Assembly: GCA_945903305.1 (NCBI GenBank)
Contig: CAMDOA010000001.1
Location: 80,892 to 144,891, forward strand
Origin: Chitinophaga pinensis
Lineage (GTDB): Bacteria; Bacteroidota; Bacteroidia; Chitinophagales; UBA10324
Length of the DNA: 64,000 bases
Reading direction: 5' to 3'
Below, in pieces: positions 34,134 to 43,152 of this stretch; position 1 is the stretch's first letter; each line of letters begins with the position of its first letter. The notes beneath the pieces are model-generated. The model made no database searches, was not told where the DNA came from, and was given only the letters and a program-made list of their open reading frames with translations. A program made the position numbers and the translations under genes.

Positions 34134-35429
34134 TTATTTTTGTATCGTTTCTTTTAAAAATTGCGCCAATCGTTCTGCTTGTTTTTCCCGGGTGTAAAAC
34201 AATAATTTTTCATTGTCAGGTGAAATGGAAATTGTTTTTTCTCCTGTTTTCCTTTTTTGAATCTGCGCTAATAAAAATATTTTCAGTTCTTCAATATGGT
34301 TAAACGAAATGCCCGAGCGGGTTTCGGTAATCAGGTTACTTAACAACCCATGATCATCAGGCAAAACTAAAATTGGTTTTTTTGCGGCAAGGTAATCGTA
34401 CACTTTTGCAAAAATGGCCTGATAGTTTTTTTCAGTAAATGCAATCAAAAAATCTGATTCATAATTTATTCTTAATGCTTCCTCGCGCAAAATTCTGGGT
34501 GTGGTATTAATGTATCCACCAAGTTCAGTACTGAAATTTTTGACTCTTTCCCTTTGAACAGGATAATATTCTAAGCCAACAAAATTTAACTGCATATCGC
34601 CGATGCCTATTTTTTTTTCGATATGCAATTCAAGCACTGCCTGCAATAAAAACTCAACCTGTTGTCCGGCGGTTAATGTTCCGGTATGTGTGATTAATAA
34701 TTCCGTCGATTGATTTGAAATATTTTCGGCTTGCAATTTTTCAAACCCATTATAAACAACTTTAAAATTTTTATTATGAAGTTTTGCCAATGCATCACCA
34801 AGATATGGATCCGGTGCGGTGATGAAAGCGCAGTTACTTAAATATTTTTTTTCGAAACGGAATTCCCACCATTGTAAAAACCGGTTTGTTAAATCGCGGT
34901 TGAATCGGGTTACATGATTTAGTTTCCATCCATCCCGGAAATCGGCTACCCAGGGTATTCCGAATTCTTTATGGAGCAGGTAACCATATCGGAATAAAAT
35001 AAACGGTTCGCCGGTAATCAGCAGTACATCTGCTTTTTCATTTCTAAGATATTTTCGTGCCTCGTAATAAAGCGCGGCATGTTTATCAAACGAAAAAAAA
35101 CAAAACGATAATAATTTGTAAAGTAAGGAGAGCGCTTTGCGCCATACTCTTTTTTTTGCTTCACCAAATTGTAAAAATATTTTGTCGGGAAGAATCAGTT
35201 CAACAGGAACAGCCATTATAGTTCCGTAATCAGCATGTTCAGTAATTTTTTTGTGTGAAGAGGCGCTTTTTAAAACATCTTCGGGTCTTTCAATTTGAGT
35301 TGTCCATTGTTTTGTAATGACTACCGGTTCGATACCTGATTTTTTAAACCACCTGAACCAGCTATAAGGTCGTAATGCACCAATAGAATTTAAAGGAGGA
35401 AAATCGTTGCAAATAATCAGTACGCGCAC
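34134..35429 (-). CDS. Glycosyltransferase, GT4-like (GT-B fold)
   Basis: The GTG at 35429 (431 aa, VRVLIICNDFPPLNSIGALRP) is preferred over the ATG at 35471 because a TATTTTTG box lies at 35448-35455, between the two starts. The N-terminal Rossmann domain and the C-terminal half (TGTLTAGQQVEFLLQAV, then AKVYDYLAAKKPILVLPDDH) fit group 1 transferases, with the conserved donor-binding Asp/Glu region near the end. It has a central hydrophobic segment (LYKLLSFCFFSF) and is probably peripheral to the membrane. First gene of the minus-strand glycan set. Confidence 0.8.
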   Translation of the reverse strand: MRVLIICNDFPPLNSIGALRPYSWFRWFKKSGIEPVVITKQWTTQIERPEDVLKSASSHKKITEHADYGTIMAVPVELILPDKIFLQFGEAKKRVWRKALSLLYKLLSFCFFSFDKHAALYYEARKYLRNEKADVLLITGEPFILFRYGYLLHKEFGIPWVADFRDGWKLNHVTRFNRDLTNRFLQWWEFRFEKKYLSNCAFITAPDPYLGDALAKLHNKNFKVVYNGFEKLQAENISNQSTELLITHTGTLTAGQQVEFLLQAVLELHIEKKIGIGDMQLNFVGLEYYPVQRERVKNFSTELGGYINTTPRILREEALRINYESDFLIAFTEKNYQAIFAKVYDYLAAKKPILVLPDDHGLLSNLITETRSGISFNHIEELKIFLLAQIQKRKTGEKTISISPDNEKLLFYTREKQAERLAQFLKETIQK

Positions 35430-35566
35430 ATTAATTTTTGTAGTGGCCAAAAATAACTTTCTGCTAAACAATAGTTGAATTGGTATGAATTCTTTTCAAA
35501 TGTTTTGCTTTAAAATTTCAGCATCAGAAAAGAAATATTACTTTTCGAATTCAAAATCAAGCATCC

Positions 35567-36028
35567 ATGAAAAAATTATTATCTGTATTATTTCTGATGG
35601 TGTGTTCGCAATTTGTACTTGCTGATGGATATCCGGTGCTAAAAGTTATTTTAAAAGGTGGAATCGGTAGTCGCGTTGAAGCGGTTGTTTCCGATTTAAA
35701 AAACCGATCAGGTGCCGGCAACTGGTGCTTTGATTATGTGCAGCAGACTCTTGGGAATATTGATAACAGTCAGGTGGAATTTGGTTCGTATTTAAAAATG
35801 GATATTACTGATTACAGAATCAGCAATGAGTTATTTGAATATGCACAATTGGAAATCAGTCATAATCATTTGGAAGGAACCTTTACAAAAGAAGTACACG
35901 ATGTTTTAACAGGATGCAATAGAGTTTATGTACTTACCTGGAAATCGAAAAATAAATTTGGTGACAAAGGCAGCATTAATGTGGTGAAGATGGATACACC
36001 ATCGTGCCTGCAATCACATTTATCGTGA
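35567..36028 (+). CDS. Small secreted protein of unknown function
   Basis: This 153-aa protein has a clear signal peptide (MKKLLSVLFLMVCSQFVLA before DGYP). The mature part is about 133 residues with three Cys (NWCFDYV, LTGCNRV, TPSCLQ), compatible with one disulfide. No family recognised. It is flanked by divergent and convergent genes, so it is transcribed alone; a variant -7 string TTACTTTTCG precedes it. Confidence 0.65.
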   Translation: MKKLLSVLFLMVCSQFVLADGYPVLKVILKGGIGSRVEAVVSDLKNRSGAGNWCFDYVQQTLGNIDNSQVEFGSYLKMDITDYRISNELFEYAQLEISHNHLEGTFTKEVHDVLTGCNRVYVLTWKSKNKFGDKGSINVVKMDTPSCLQSHLS

Positions 36029-36065
36029 TTTTCAATTTCTGAAAAAATTCTATTACGGAATCGTT

Positions 36066-37904
36066 TTATTCAACCGTTACACTTTTTGCCAGATTGCGGG
36101 GTTGATCGACATTGCATCCGCGCATAACGGCAATATGGTAAGCTAGTAACTGTAGTGGCACCGCTGATAATAATGGTGTGAGCGGTTCTTCAGTTGCCGG
36201 AATTTCAATTACGAATTCGGCTAAGTCTTTTATAATAGTATCCCCTTCTTCAACAATTGCAATGATTCGACCTTTGCGGGCTTTCACCTCTTGTATGTTG
36301 CTGATTATTTTATCGTATGCACTTTGGTTGGTTGCCAAAACAACTACCGGCATTTCTTCGTCTATCAATGCAATGGGGCCGTGCTTCATTTCGGCAGCCG
36401 GATAACCTTCGGCATGTATGTATGAAATTTCTTTCAGTTTCAATGCGCCTTCTAAAGCAACCGGAAAATTATATCCGCGACCGAGATACAGAAAGTTGGT
36501 GGCATCTTTAAAAATATCAGCTATGTATTTTATTTTTTCATTTGCATCCAACACCTTTTTCACTTTTGCCGGAATATTTTCCAACTCATTAATAATTTGC
36601 TGGTAGCGCGATTCCTGAATGGTGCCTCTTTCTTTAGCCAAATAAAGTGCAATCAATGTAAGTACCGTAACCTGTGCGGTAAAAGCTTTGGTTGATGCCA
36701 CTCCAATTTCAGGGCCTGCGTGCGTAAAACTACCGGCATGTGTTGCGCGTGCAATAGATGACCCCACCACATTGCATACACCAAATATTGTCGCGCCTTT
36801 TGATTTTGCCTGCTCAATCGCTGCAAGCGTATCAGCCGTTTCGCCACTTTGACTAATGGCAAATAAAATATCATCGGCAGTAATTATCGGATTGCGATAA
36901 CGAAACTCCGATGCATATTCCACTTCAACCGGAAGCCGGGCTAAATCTTCTAATAAATATTCGCCAACAATACCGGCATGCCAACTGGTGCCACATGCTG
37001 CAATGGTTAAGCGGTTTGCGTTTTTTATTTTTTGCTTATATTCTAATAATCCGCCAAGCGCAATGATGCCTGTTTTTGTATTCAACCTGCCACGCATACT
37101 ATCACGGATAGATGTTGGCTGTTCGTATATTTCTTTCAGCATGAAGTGGTCGTAACCGCCTTTCTCTAAGGCTTCCAACTTCAATTCCAGTTCTTGTATG
37201 TATGGAGTTGTTTGTTTATTGCCAATGGTTTTAATCGAAAATTCACCATTGCGGTTTAATACTGCAATTTCTTCATCGTTAAGGTAAACCACATTTTTAG
37301 TGTGTTCAACTATTGGTGTTGCATCAGAGGCAATAAAAAATTCTTTATCGCCGATGCCTAGCACCAACGGACTTCCTTTTCGTGCTGCAAAAAGTTTATC
37401 GGGATTATTTTTTGAAATGATAACGATTGCATAAGCGCCTACAACTTCATTCAATGCTAACCGAATGGCTTCTTCTTCATCTACATTTTCATTTTTCTGA
37501 ATGTCTTCGATCAGATTAATTAATACTTCGGTATCGGTATCGGAATGAAATTTATATCCGCGGGTTTTTAATTCTTCTTTTATGCTTGCATAATTCTCAA
37601 TAATTCCGTTGTGAATAATGGCGAGATTTTTTGAGTTCGAAAAATGCGGATGTGCATTTTTATCATTCGGCTCACCATGCGTTGCCCATCGTGTATGCCC
37701 GATGCCCATGGTGCCTTCTGTATTTTTCTGATCAGCAAATCCAATGAGCTCCGCAACCTTGCCGGCTTTTTTATAAATATTTAATTTTCCATTGAGCAGC
37801 GCCACACCGGCACTGTCGTAACCACGATATTCTAACCGTTGCAAACCTTTAATCAGAATCGGGTATGCTTGTTTTGAACCTAAGTAACCAACAATACCAC
37901 ACAT
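36066..37904 (-). CDS. glmS: Glutamine--fructose-6-phosphate aminotransferase (isomerizing)
   Basis: This 612-aa enzyme makes glucosamine-6-phosphate from fructose-6-phosphate and glutamine, the entry to peptidoglycan and LPS amino sugars. Evidence: Cys2 in MCGIVGYLG, GHTRWATHGEPND, IHNGIIENY, two SIS domains (ACGTSWHAG; SQSGETADTLAAI) and the conserved C-terminal NLAKSVTVE. Length is typical. No ribozyme leader could be placed, because only 4 nt separate it from the upstream DUF4270 gene, with which it is likely cotranscribed. Confidence 0.96.
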   Translation of the reverse strand: MCGIVGYLGSKQAYPILIKGLQRLEYRGYDSAGVALLNGKLNIYKKAGKVAELIGFADQKNTEGTMGIGHTRWATHGEPNDKNAHPHFSNSKNLAIIHNGIIENYASIKEELKTRGYKFHSDTDTEVLINLIEDIQKNENVDEEEAIRLALNEVVGAYAIVIISKNNPDKLFAARKGSPLVLGIGDKEFFIASDATPIVEHTKNVVYLNDEEIAVLNRNGEFSIKTIGNKQTTPYIQELELKLEALEKGGYDHFMLKEIYEQPTSIRDSMRGRLNTKTGIIALGGLLEYKQKIKNANRLTIAACGTSWHAGIVGEYLLEDLARLPVEVEYASEFRYRNPIITADDILFAISQSGETADTLAAIEQAKSKGATIFGVCNVVGSSIARATHAGSFTHAGPEIGVASTKAFTAQVTVLTLIALYLAKERGTIQESRYQQIINELENIPAKVKKVLDANEKIKYIADIFKDATNFLYLGRGYNFPVALEGALKLKEISYIHAEGYPAAEMKHGPIALIDEEMPVVVLATNQSAYDKIISNIQEVKARKGRIIAIVEEGDTIIKDLAEFVIEIPATEEPLTPLLSAVPLQLLAYHIAVMRGCNVDQPRNLAKSVTVE

Positions 37905-37908
37905 GCGT

Positions 37909-39234
37909 TTATGGGAGTTTTGTGTAGATGAGATTTATTTTCATACGAAGATCATCGCTTCGGTTTCCGCCAGCCAAAATTATTCTGTCGGCTATTTCGG
38001 GGCTTGGGTAAGTGAGCAGAAATAATCCATAATCGGTAATGGAGCCGCTTACTATATTCTGCATGTGTTCGGTTATGCTGAATTTGTATTTATATACTTT
38101 TTGTCCGTTGATGTATTCAGTTTCTTTAAATCCACCATAAGTTAAATGGGTCGAAATCTGATCGGGAATAATTGCGTTTTTCCCTGCTGAATCTGCCTGC
38201 AGGCAAATCATTCGAGCAGGACATGCATACACTGAATCGGGATCAATTTTCCATGCAGGAACAGTGATTTCCAATTCCGCCTTATTTACCAATATGTTAC
38301 CTAAATTTTTTAAGTTCGGAATGCTGATTCTGGTTTTTGCTCCCGCCATGGATTGAACATAAACAATGCTATCGCTAAATGCGGGTGCCTGAAAAGCCGT
38401 TTGAATTTCAGTAGAAACAAAGTTGTGGTTGTAATGATTAAATACTGCACAATCGGTTCCGATAATAAAATCAAATTTTAAACTTGTGGTGTCTGGTTTA
38501 TGATAATACAGTGTAAGCTTAGAAACGGAAACCGATGACGAAAGCTTAAAATACATAATTCCTTTTCCGTTTTGGTTAGTATCCGATGCAATTAGTAATC
38601 CTTTAAAGTAAGTTTGAAAAGCAGCGTTGCTAGCAAAGTTGGCGCCCTTTGACTGATCCAATAAATCCTGACCAAGATGGTCAGTCAATCTAATTCGCAG
38701 TGATGGGGCAATGGTATCGCCGGCAATGGATAATTTATTTGAAAAATCGGGAATGAAATTCGTTTTTTTCCCTACCTCATTTGGATAATAACTGAAATTT
38801 TTATCAGAATAATAAGTGCTGTCGGCATTCATATCCTGCGTTAATTGATATACTGAAATGGTTTGCGGCACATCAAACTTTCCGTATTGACCGTTGTATT
38901 CCATATTCAAAACCAACGAATCAACAAATAGCGAATCGGGACTACCTAAATCAACCTGACCACCAATTTGCACTTGAGCATAAATGGATGCTGATGATTT
39001 TCCAAAGACCGGGTCGTTAATGGTGCCGAGTAAATATTTAGAGTTGGCAGATGTTTTTAAAGGGAACTCAACAACTGATTTTGTTCGCAGCGTTAATGTA
39101 TCGGTATAAATTCCGTTCAAATCGTCGCCATTCGGAAGCAAGTCGTTTCCAATAAGGGTTGATTTTTTGCAGGCGGAAACTGCAACAACAAATAAAATGG
39201 TAAGAAGGAGAAGAGGATGGATGTTTATTTTCAC
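37909..39234 (-). CDS. DUF4270 family lipoprotein
   Basis: This 441-aa protein has a lipoprotein signal (LFVVAVSACKKST, Cys22) and the DUF4270 opening IGNDLLPNGDDLNGIYTDTLTLRT, then GTINDPVFGKSSASIYAQ. It is all-beta in appearance with many short serine-rich strands. It overlaps the GT5-like gene by 4 nt and precedes glmS by 4 nt; the order GT5-like, DUF4270 is one I recall as recurrent in Bacteroidota near panC. Envelope localisation is inferred; function unknown. Confidence 0.8.
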   Translation of the reverse strand: MKINIHPLLLLTILFVVAVSACKKSTLIGNDLLPNGDDLNGIYTDTLTLRTKSVVEFPLKTSANSKYLLGTINDPVFGKSSASIYAQVQIGGQVDLGSPDSLFVDSLVLNMEYNGQYGKFDVPQTISVYQLTQDMNADSTYYSDKNFSYYPNEVGKKTNFIPDFSNKLSIAGDTIAPSLRIRLTDHLGQDLLDQSKGANFASNAAFQTYFKGLLIASDTNQNGKGIMYFKLSSSVSVSKLTLYYHKPDTTSLKFDFIIGTDCAVFNHYNHNFVSTEIQTAFQAPAFSDSIVYVQSMAGAKTRISIPNLKNLGNILVNKAELEITVPAWKIDPDSVYACPARMICLQADSAGKNAIIPDQISTHLTYGGFKETEYINGQKVYKYKFSITEHMQNIVSGSITDYGLFLLTYPSPEIADRIILAGGNRSDDLRMKINLIYTKLP

Positions 39235-40049
39235 TTTTCGTTCATCAAAGACCTGTAAAACTCCACATAGGTTGCAAGGTAGTTTTCAGAATCGTGTTCA
39301 AGAATCGGTTTTTTCTTCATGGCTTTCAAAGCGATTTTTACAGCCGGGTCTAAATTTTTCCCAACTTTAATAACTCCATCGGCATGTGTAACGGCGCCAA
39401 TATTAAAGGCGGTGTTGGTTGCTTTTTTATAGGGTGCAAAATCTGGCTCTTTAATTAAGTCCTTACTAATGATGGCTTTTTTAGCAAAATCTTTATGCAG
39501 TGTTTCTTTAAAGTTATTATCATACAATGAGTAAATGCACTTAGCATTGTGAAACACCGGGTCTTTTTTATAAACTGTTTTCAAATACATCGGAATCAGC
39601 GAGCTCATCCAATCGTGACAATGAATAATATCCGGTGGCCATCCGAATTTTTTTATGGTTTCCATCACTCCTTTGCAGAAGAAAGCCATGCGCTCGTGTG
39701 TATCTTCATAAAATTTTCCATCGGCATCGGTAAACACATGCTTGCGGCGGAAATAATCTTCGTTATCTAAAAAATACACCTGCAACCGGGCACCAGGTAA
39801 TGAAGCCACTTTAATAATGAGCGGGTTATCATCATCATCTATAATAATATTCATTCCCGACAGGCGAACCACCTCGTGCAAGCGGTGGCGACGCTCGTTA
39901 ATGGTACCGAAGCGGGGCATTAACACCCGAATTTCCATTCCTTGTTCCTGCAGGTAAACCGGTAACCGGTTAACGAAGGTGGCAGCTTCGGTCAGTATAT
40001 TGTAAGGCTTCATTTCCTGCGCTACAATCAACACTCTTTTCTTAGTCAT
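39231..40049 (-). CDS. Short glycogen/starch synthase-like protein (GT5 N-terminal domain only)
   Basis: The ATG at 40049 (272 aa) begins MTKKRVLIVAQEMKPYNILTE and follows a TATCTTTG box on the minus strand (40076-40083); the longer track ORF to 40214 runs across that box and is rejected. The GT5 N-terminal domain has VNRLPVYLQEQGMEIRVLMPRFG, IDIxHCHDWMSS-like HCHDWMSSL, and residues for ADP-glucose synthase. The C-terminal GT1 half of a full synthase (about 480 aa) is absent. It is therefore unlikely to be a normal glycogen synthase; possibly a regulatory or sugar-binding relic. It is divergent from panC. Confidence 0.72.
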   Translation of the reverse strand: MTKKRVLIVAQEMKPYNILTEAATFVNRLPVYLQEQGMEIRVLMPRFGTINERRHRLHEVVRLSGMNIIIDDDDNPLIIKVASLPGARLQVYFLDNEDYFRRKHVFTDADGKFYEDTHERMAFFCKGVMETIKKFGWPPDIIHCHDWMSSLIPMYLKTVYKKDPVFHNAKCIYSLYDNNFKETLHKDFAKKAIISKDLIKEPDFAPYKKATNTAFNIGAVTHADGVIKVGKNLDPAVKIALKAMKKKPILEHDSENYLATYVEFYRSLMNEK

Positions 40050-40075
40050 TAAGCCGTGGTTTTTAAAAAGGTGCG

Positions 40076-40083
40076 CAAAGATA
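40076..40083 (-). promoter_or_regulatory. TATCTTTG -7 box for the GT5-like/DUF4270/glmS transcript
   Basis: TATCTTTG on the minus strand lies 26 nt before the preferred ATG of the GT5-like gene. The -33 region reads ATT rather than TTG. Confidence 0.4.
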
Positions 40084-40163
40084 ATAAAAAAAAACCGTGA
40101 TAAATGAAATGGATTGAAGATTGCTTTTCGGAAACCTGAAATTCCCATTTCAAAATTTCCGAT

Positions 40164-40171
40164 TAGGTTTG
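40164..40171 (+). promoter_or_regulatory. TAGGTTTG -7 box for panC
   Basis: TAGGTTTG matches TAnnTTTG exactly and ends 16 nt before the TTG start of panC at 40188. Confidence 0.4.
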
Positions 40172-40187
40172 TCAAAAACCAATCATT

Positions 40188-41042
40188 TTGTATCTGTTTA
40201 AATCTGAAAAGCAATTAACTCCCTTTATTCAGAAAGAAAAAACCGCCGGAAAAAAAATCGGGTTTGTGCCCACTATGGGCGCATTACATCGCGGGCATAT
40301 TTCGCTGATTGAAAAAGCAAAAGCTGAATGTGCTATTGTAGTATGCAGCATTTTTGTAAACCCTACTCAGTTTAACAACACAAAAGACTTAGAAAAATAT
40401 CCGCGACCCATTGAACACGATATGGAAATGCTGTTGAAAGCGGATTGCACTGTTTTGTACTTACCATCTACGGATGAAATTTATCCCGAAGGCCAACCGG
40501 AATTGAAAAATTATGATTTGGGCTATTATGATAAAGTGCTGGAAGCCGCTTTTCGTCCCGGGCATTTTCAGGGAGTGGCCAATGTGGTTTACCGGTTACT
40601 GAAAAAAGTAAATCCTGCTGTTTTATTTCTCGGTCAAAAAGATTATCAGCAGATTCAGATTATCAGAAAGATGATGGAGTTGGAAAATCTTCCAACCAAA
40701 ATTGAAGTATGTGAAATTGTGCGCGAAGCCAGCGGCCTCGCCATGAGTTCGCGCAATGTTCGGCTCAGCGAGGAGGCATGGAACCATGCAGCAATGATTT
40801 CGCAAACATTATTTTTTTTAAAAGAATATAGAAACCAATTCAGTTCCATTAAAGCACTAAGAGAAGAAGGAATAAAACGATTGAAAACCATTCCGGATTC
40901 CATTGTTGAATATGTAGAAGTATGCGATGGCGAAACCCTGCGCCCCACCGAAATTATTATTGAAGGAAAACCCGCCGTTGCATTGGTTGCGATTTGGGTG
41001 GATGGGGTGCGGTTGATAGATAATTTGATTTTGAATGATTGA
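40188..41042 (+). CDS. panC: Pantoate--beta-alanine ligase
   Basis: This 284-aa enzyme joins pantoate and beta-alanine with ATP to make pantothenate, the CoA precursor. Motifs: VPTMGALHRGHISLI (HxGH-type nucleotide motif), FVNPTQFN, PGHFQGVANVVYRL, FLGQKDYQQIQII and SSRNVRLS. The start is TTG 40188, the only candidate giving the usual N-terminus; a TAGGTTTG box lies just upstream. The next gene, panD, supplies beta-alanine, so the two form a pantothenate pair. Confidence 0.94.
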   Translation: MYLFKSEKQLTPFIQKEKTAGKKIGFVPTMGALHRGHISLIEKAKAECAIVVCSIFVNPTQFNNTKDLEKYPRPIEHDMEMLLKADCTVLYLPSTDEIYPEGQPELKNYDLGYYDKVLEAAFRPGHFQGVANVVYRLLKKVNPAVLFLGQKDYQQIQIIRKMMELENLPTKIEVCEIVREASGLAMSSRNVRLSEEAWNHAAMISQTLFFLKEYRNQFSSIKALREEGIKRLKTIPDSIVEYVEVCDGETLRPTEIIIEGKPAVALVAIWVDGVRLIDNLILND

Positions 41043-41143
41043 ATCGTTGAAAAATTGAATCATTGAAAGATTGTTTGTAGTATTCAAATAACTAATCAAC
41101 AAATGAACCCATGAACTATTCACTGCGTTATGAACAGAAATTT

Positions 41144-41151
41144 TACATTTG
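41144..41151 (+). promoter_or_regulatory. TACATTTG -7 box next to panD
   Basis: TACATTTG matches TAnnTTTG and ends 6 nt before the panD ATG (41158), placing the likely start of transcription at or near the start codon. Spacer repeats (AACTAATCAACAAATGAACC) precede it. Confidence 0.45.
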
Positions 41152-41157
41152 CGCGCC

Positions 41158-41508
41158 ATGATGATACAAGTAGTAAAGTCCAAAATTCACAGAGTAAAGG
41201 TTACCGAAGCCGATATTAATTATGTTGGAAGTATAACCATTGACGAAGATTTAATGAATGCCGCCGACCTGATTGAGAACGAAAAAGTGCAGGTGGTAAA
41301 CATTAACAACGGCGAGCGCATTGAAACTTATGTAATAAAAGGCAAGCACGGCTCGGGCATTATTTGTTTGAACGGACCTGCTGCACGCAAGGCAGTTGTT
41401 GGCGACATAGTCATTGTTATTTCGTACGGACTGTTAGATAAAGAAGAAGCCAAATCATTTAAACCCGCATTAGTTTTCCCCGATGATAATAACCGATTAA
41501 AGAGTTGA
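41158..41508 (+). CDS. panD: Aspartate 1-decarboxylase
   Basis: This 116-aa pyruvoyl enzyme converts aspartate to beta-alanine for pantothenate. The self-processing site YVGSITID places the cleavage between Gly24 and Ser25 when translation begins at ATG 41158 ([18 protein letters not shown]), which is why this start is chosen over TTG 41149. The downstream [10 protein letters not shown] end is typical. The stop codon overlaps the ATG of the next gene (TGATG). Confidence 0.95.
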   Translation: MMIQVVKSKIHRVKVTEADINYVGSITIDEDLMNAADLIENEKVQVVNINNGERIETYVIKGKHGSGIICLNGPAARKAVVGDIVIVISYGLLDKEEAKSFKPALVFPDDNNRLKS

Positions 41509-42533
41509 TGAAGGCACAGATTCTATCAATACTAAAACTTATTTTATTTCTCGCCATTGGCATTTTCTTTTTCTGGCTGGCCTTTCGTGGTCAGGATATA
41601 AACGGCATTAAGGAAACACTTTTAAAAGCAAATTACTGGTGGTTAATTCCTTCCTTGCTTTTCGCATTAATCAGTAATATTTCTCGTGCAGTTCGATGGA
41701 ACATGCTTATTCACCCAATTGGATACCGACCCAAAATCATGAACACCTTTGCTGCCGTATTCGTAGGTTACTTAGCAAATTTGGCTGTGCCGCGAATTGG
41801 CGAAATAACCCGATGTACCGTGCTGAATCGATACGAAAAAATTCCGGTGCAGGCATTGATCGGAACAGTGGTTGCCGAACGAGTGGTTGATATGATTTCG
41901 CTGCTGATTATTTTATTGCTGGTGGTGATGTTGCAATTCGAATTGCTGTCGTTGTTTGTTATGAGTAATTTTCTGACTCCGTTTGCCGATAAAATTGTTG
42001 GGCTGATGAGTAAAGGAATAATTTTTTATGCCATCACATTTGCCATTGTTGCGATTTTTGTTTTTATCATCTGGCGGTTTTTGTTGCACTTTCGCACCAC
42101 TAAGTTTTTTCAAAAACTAATGGGTGTATTAAAAGGATTTGTTGAAGGCTTAAACACAATTCGTCGGTTGAAAAGCAAGGGATGGTTTTTAGCTCACACA
42201 CTTATTCTTTGGGGGTGTTATACTTTAATGGCTTACTTCTGTTTTTTCTGTTTCGATTTTTCGTCTCACATGAATATGATGCAGGGAATTACCATAATGA
42301 TTTTCGGCGGATTGGGATTTGTGGTTCCGGTTCAGGGTGGAATTGGCGCTTACCATTATATAGTAACACAAACCATGATGGTTTATGGATTAAGCCAGCA
42401 GGATGGTTTATCGTTTGCCACCATTTGCCATGGTGGACAAACCATGGCCGTTATCATTTTCGGTACCTTGTGTTTTCTGATTTTGCCTTTTTACAATCGC
42501 ACTTCAAAACCCAAAGCGAATGAGCCGGCTTGA
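41508..42533 (+). CDS. Flippase-like/lysylphosphatidylglycerol synthase TM-domain family protein
   Basis: The ATG at 41508 overlaps the panD stop and gives 341 aa. The protein has about eight transmembrane segments and the family pattern LLKANYWWLIPSLLFALISN, SRAVRWNMLI, FLLVVAVNLAVPRIGE-like region with NLAVPRIGEITRCTVLNRYE, and PVQGGIGAYHYIVTQTM near the C-terminus. This matches the UPF0104/LPG synthase TM region family, which includes lipid flippases and transferases. No C-terminal DUF2156 domain is present, so it is probably not a complete lysyltransferase. It overlaps the next gene by 14 nt. Confidence 0.82.
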   Translation: MKAQILSILKLILFLAIGIFFFWLAFRGQDINGIKETLLKANYWWLIPSLLFALISNISRAVRWNMLIHPIGYRPKIMNTFAAVFVGYLANLAVPRIGEITRCTVLNRYEKIPVQALIGTVVAERVVDMISLLIILLLVVMLQFELLSLFVMSNFLTPFADKIVGLMSKGIIFYAITFAIVAIFVFIIWRFLLHFRTTKFFQKLMGVLKGFVEGLNTIRRLKSKGWFLAHTLILWGCYTLMAYFCFFCFDFSSHMNMMQGITIMIFGGLGFVVPVQGGIGAYHYIVTQTMMVYGLSQQDGLSFATICHGGQTMAVIIFGTLCFLILPFYNRTSKPKANEPA

Positions 42534-43026
42534 TAGCATTCAAAAAAAAATAGTTTCTAAAAATGAATTAGGCAAACTCATTCATCTTTGGCAATTGCTT
42601 TCGCAAAAAATTGTATTCACCAATGGTTGCTTTGATATTCTGCACGCCGGACACATTCATACTTTATCCACTTCTGCTGATTTTGGCAACCGGTTAATTG
42701 TTGGTTTGAATACCGATGCTTCTGTTTCGAAACTGAAACCCGGTCGCCCATTGCAGAATCAGGATTCGCGTGCATTGGTTCTTGCCGCTTTGAATTGTGT
42801 GGATGCTATTATTTTATTTGATGAAGAAACTCCGTTGGAATTTATAAAATTTATAATGCCAGATGTGTTGGTAAAAGGCGGCGATTATTCAATAGAACAA
42901 ATTGTTGGTTCAAAGGAGGTAATTGCTTCAGGTGGAACGGTGAATGTGGTTCCATTATTAAAAGGATTCAGCACAACAGCAATTGAAGAAAAAATAAAGA
43001 AGCGCTCTTCCACAAGTTCAGAGTGA
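42520..43026 (+). CDS. rfaE2: D-glycero-beta-D-manno-heptose 1-phosphate adenylyltransferase domain protein
   Basis: This 168-aa nucleotidyltransferase has KIVFTNGCFDILHAGHIHTL with the HxGH motif, VGLNTDASVSKLKPGRP, and DVLVKGGDYSIEQIVG. It corresponds to the C-terminal half of HldE; the kinase half is absent, so the two activities are on separate proteins, as in several Bacteroidota. It activates heptose-1-phosphate to ADP-heptose for lipopolysaccharide core. It overlaps the preceding membrane-protein gene by 14 nt, suggesting coupled translation. Confidence 0.9.
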   Translation: MSRLDSIQKKIVSKNELGKLIHLWQLLSQKIVFTNGCFDILHAGHIHTLSTSADFGNRLIVGLNTDASVSKLKPGRPLQNQDSRALVLAALNCVDAIILFDEETPLEFIKFIMPDVLVKGGDYSIEQIVGSKEVIASGGTVNVVPLLKGFSTTAIEEKIKKRSSTSSE

Positions 43027-43152
43027 CAAAACGATGTCCTCCTGACCTGTCTTGCTGTATTTGCATGAAGTTTATTGAAGTATTATCGAAGTTTAAATCA
43101 GTTAAAACCTTTTCAGTTTGCTTAAGTAAAAGCTCCTGTTATACTAAAAAAC

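Noticed and set aside
36066-37904. glmS ribozyme or leader switch
   Set aside because: Only 4 nt lie between the DUF4270 stop and glmS, leaving no room for one.
40050-40214. Extended start of the GT5-like protein
   Set aside because: It crosses its own promoter-like box and the panC start region on the opposite strand; MTKKRVLIVAQE is the natural start.
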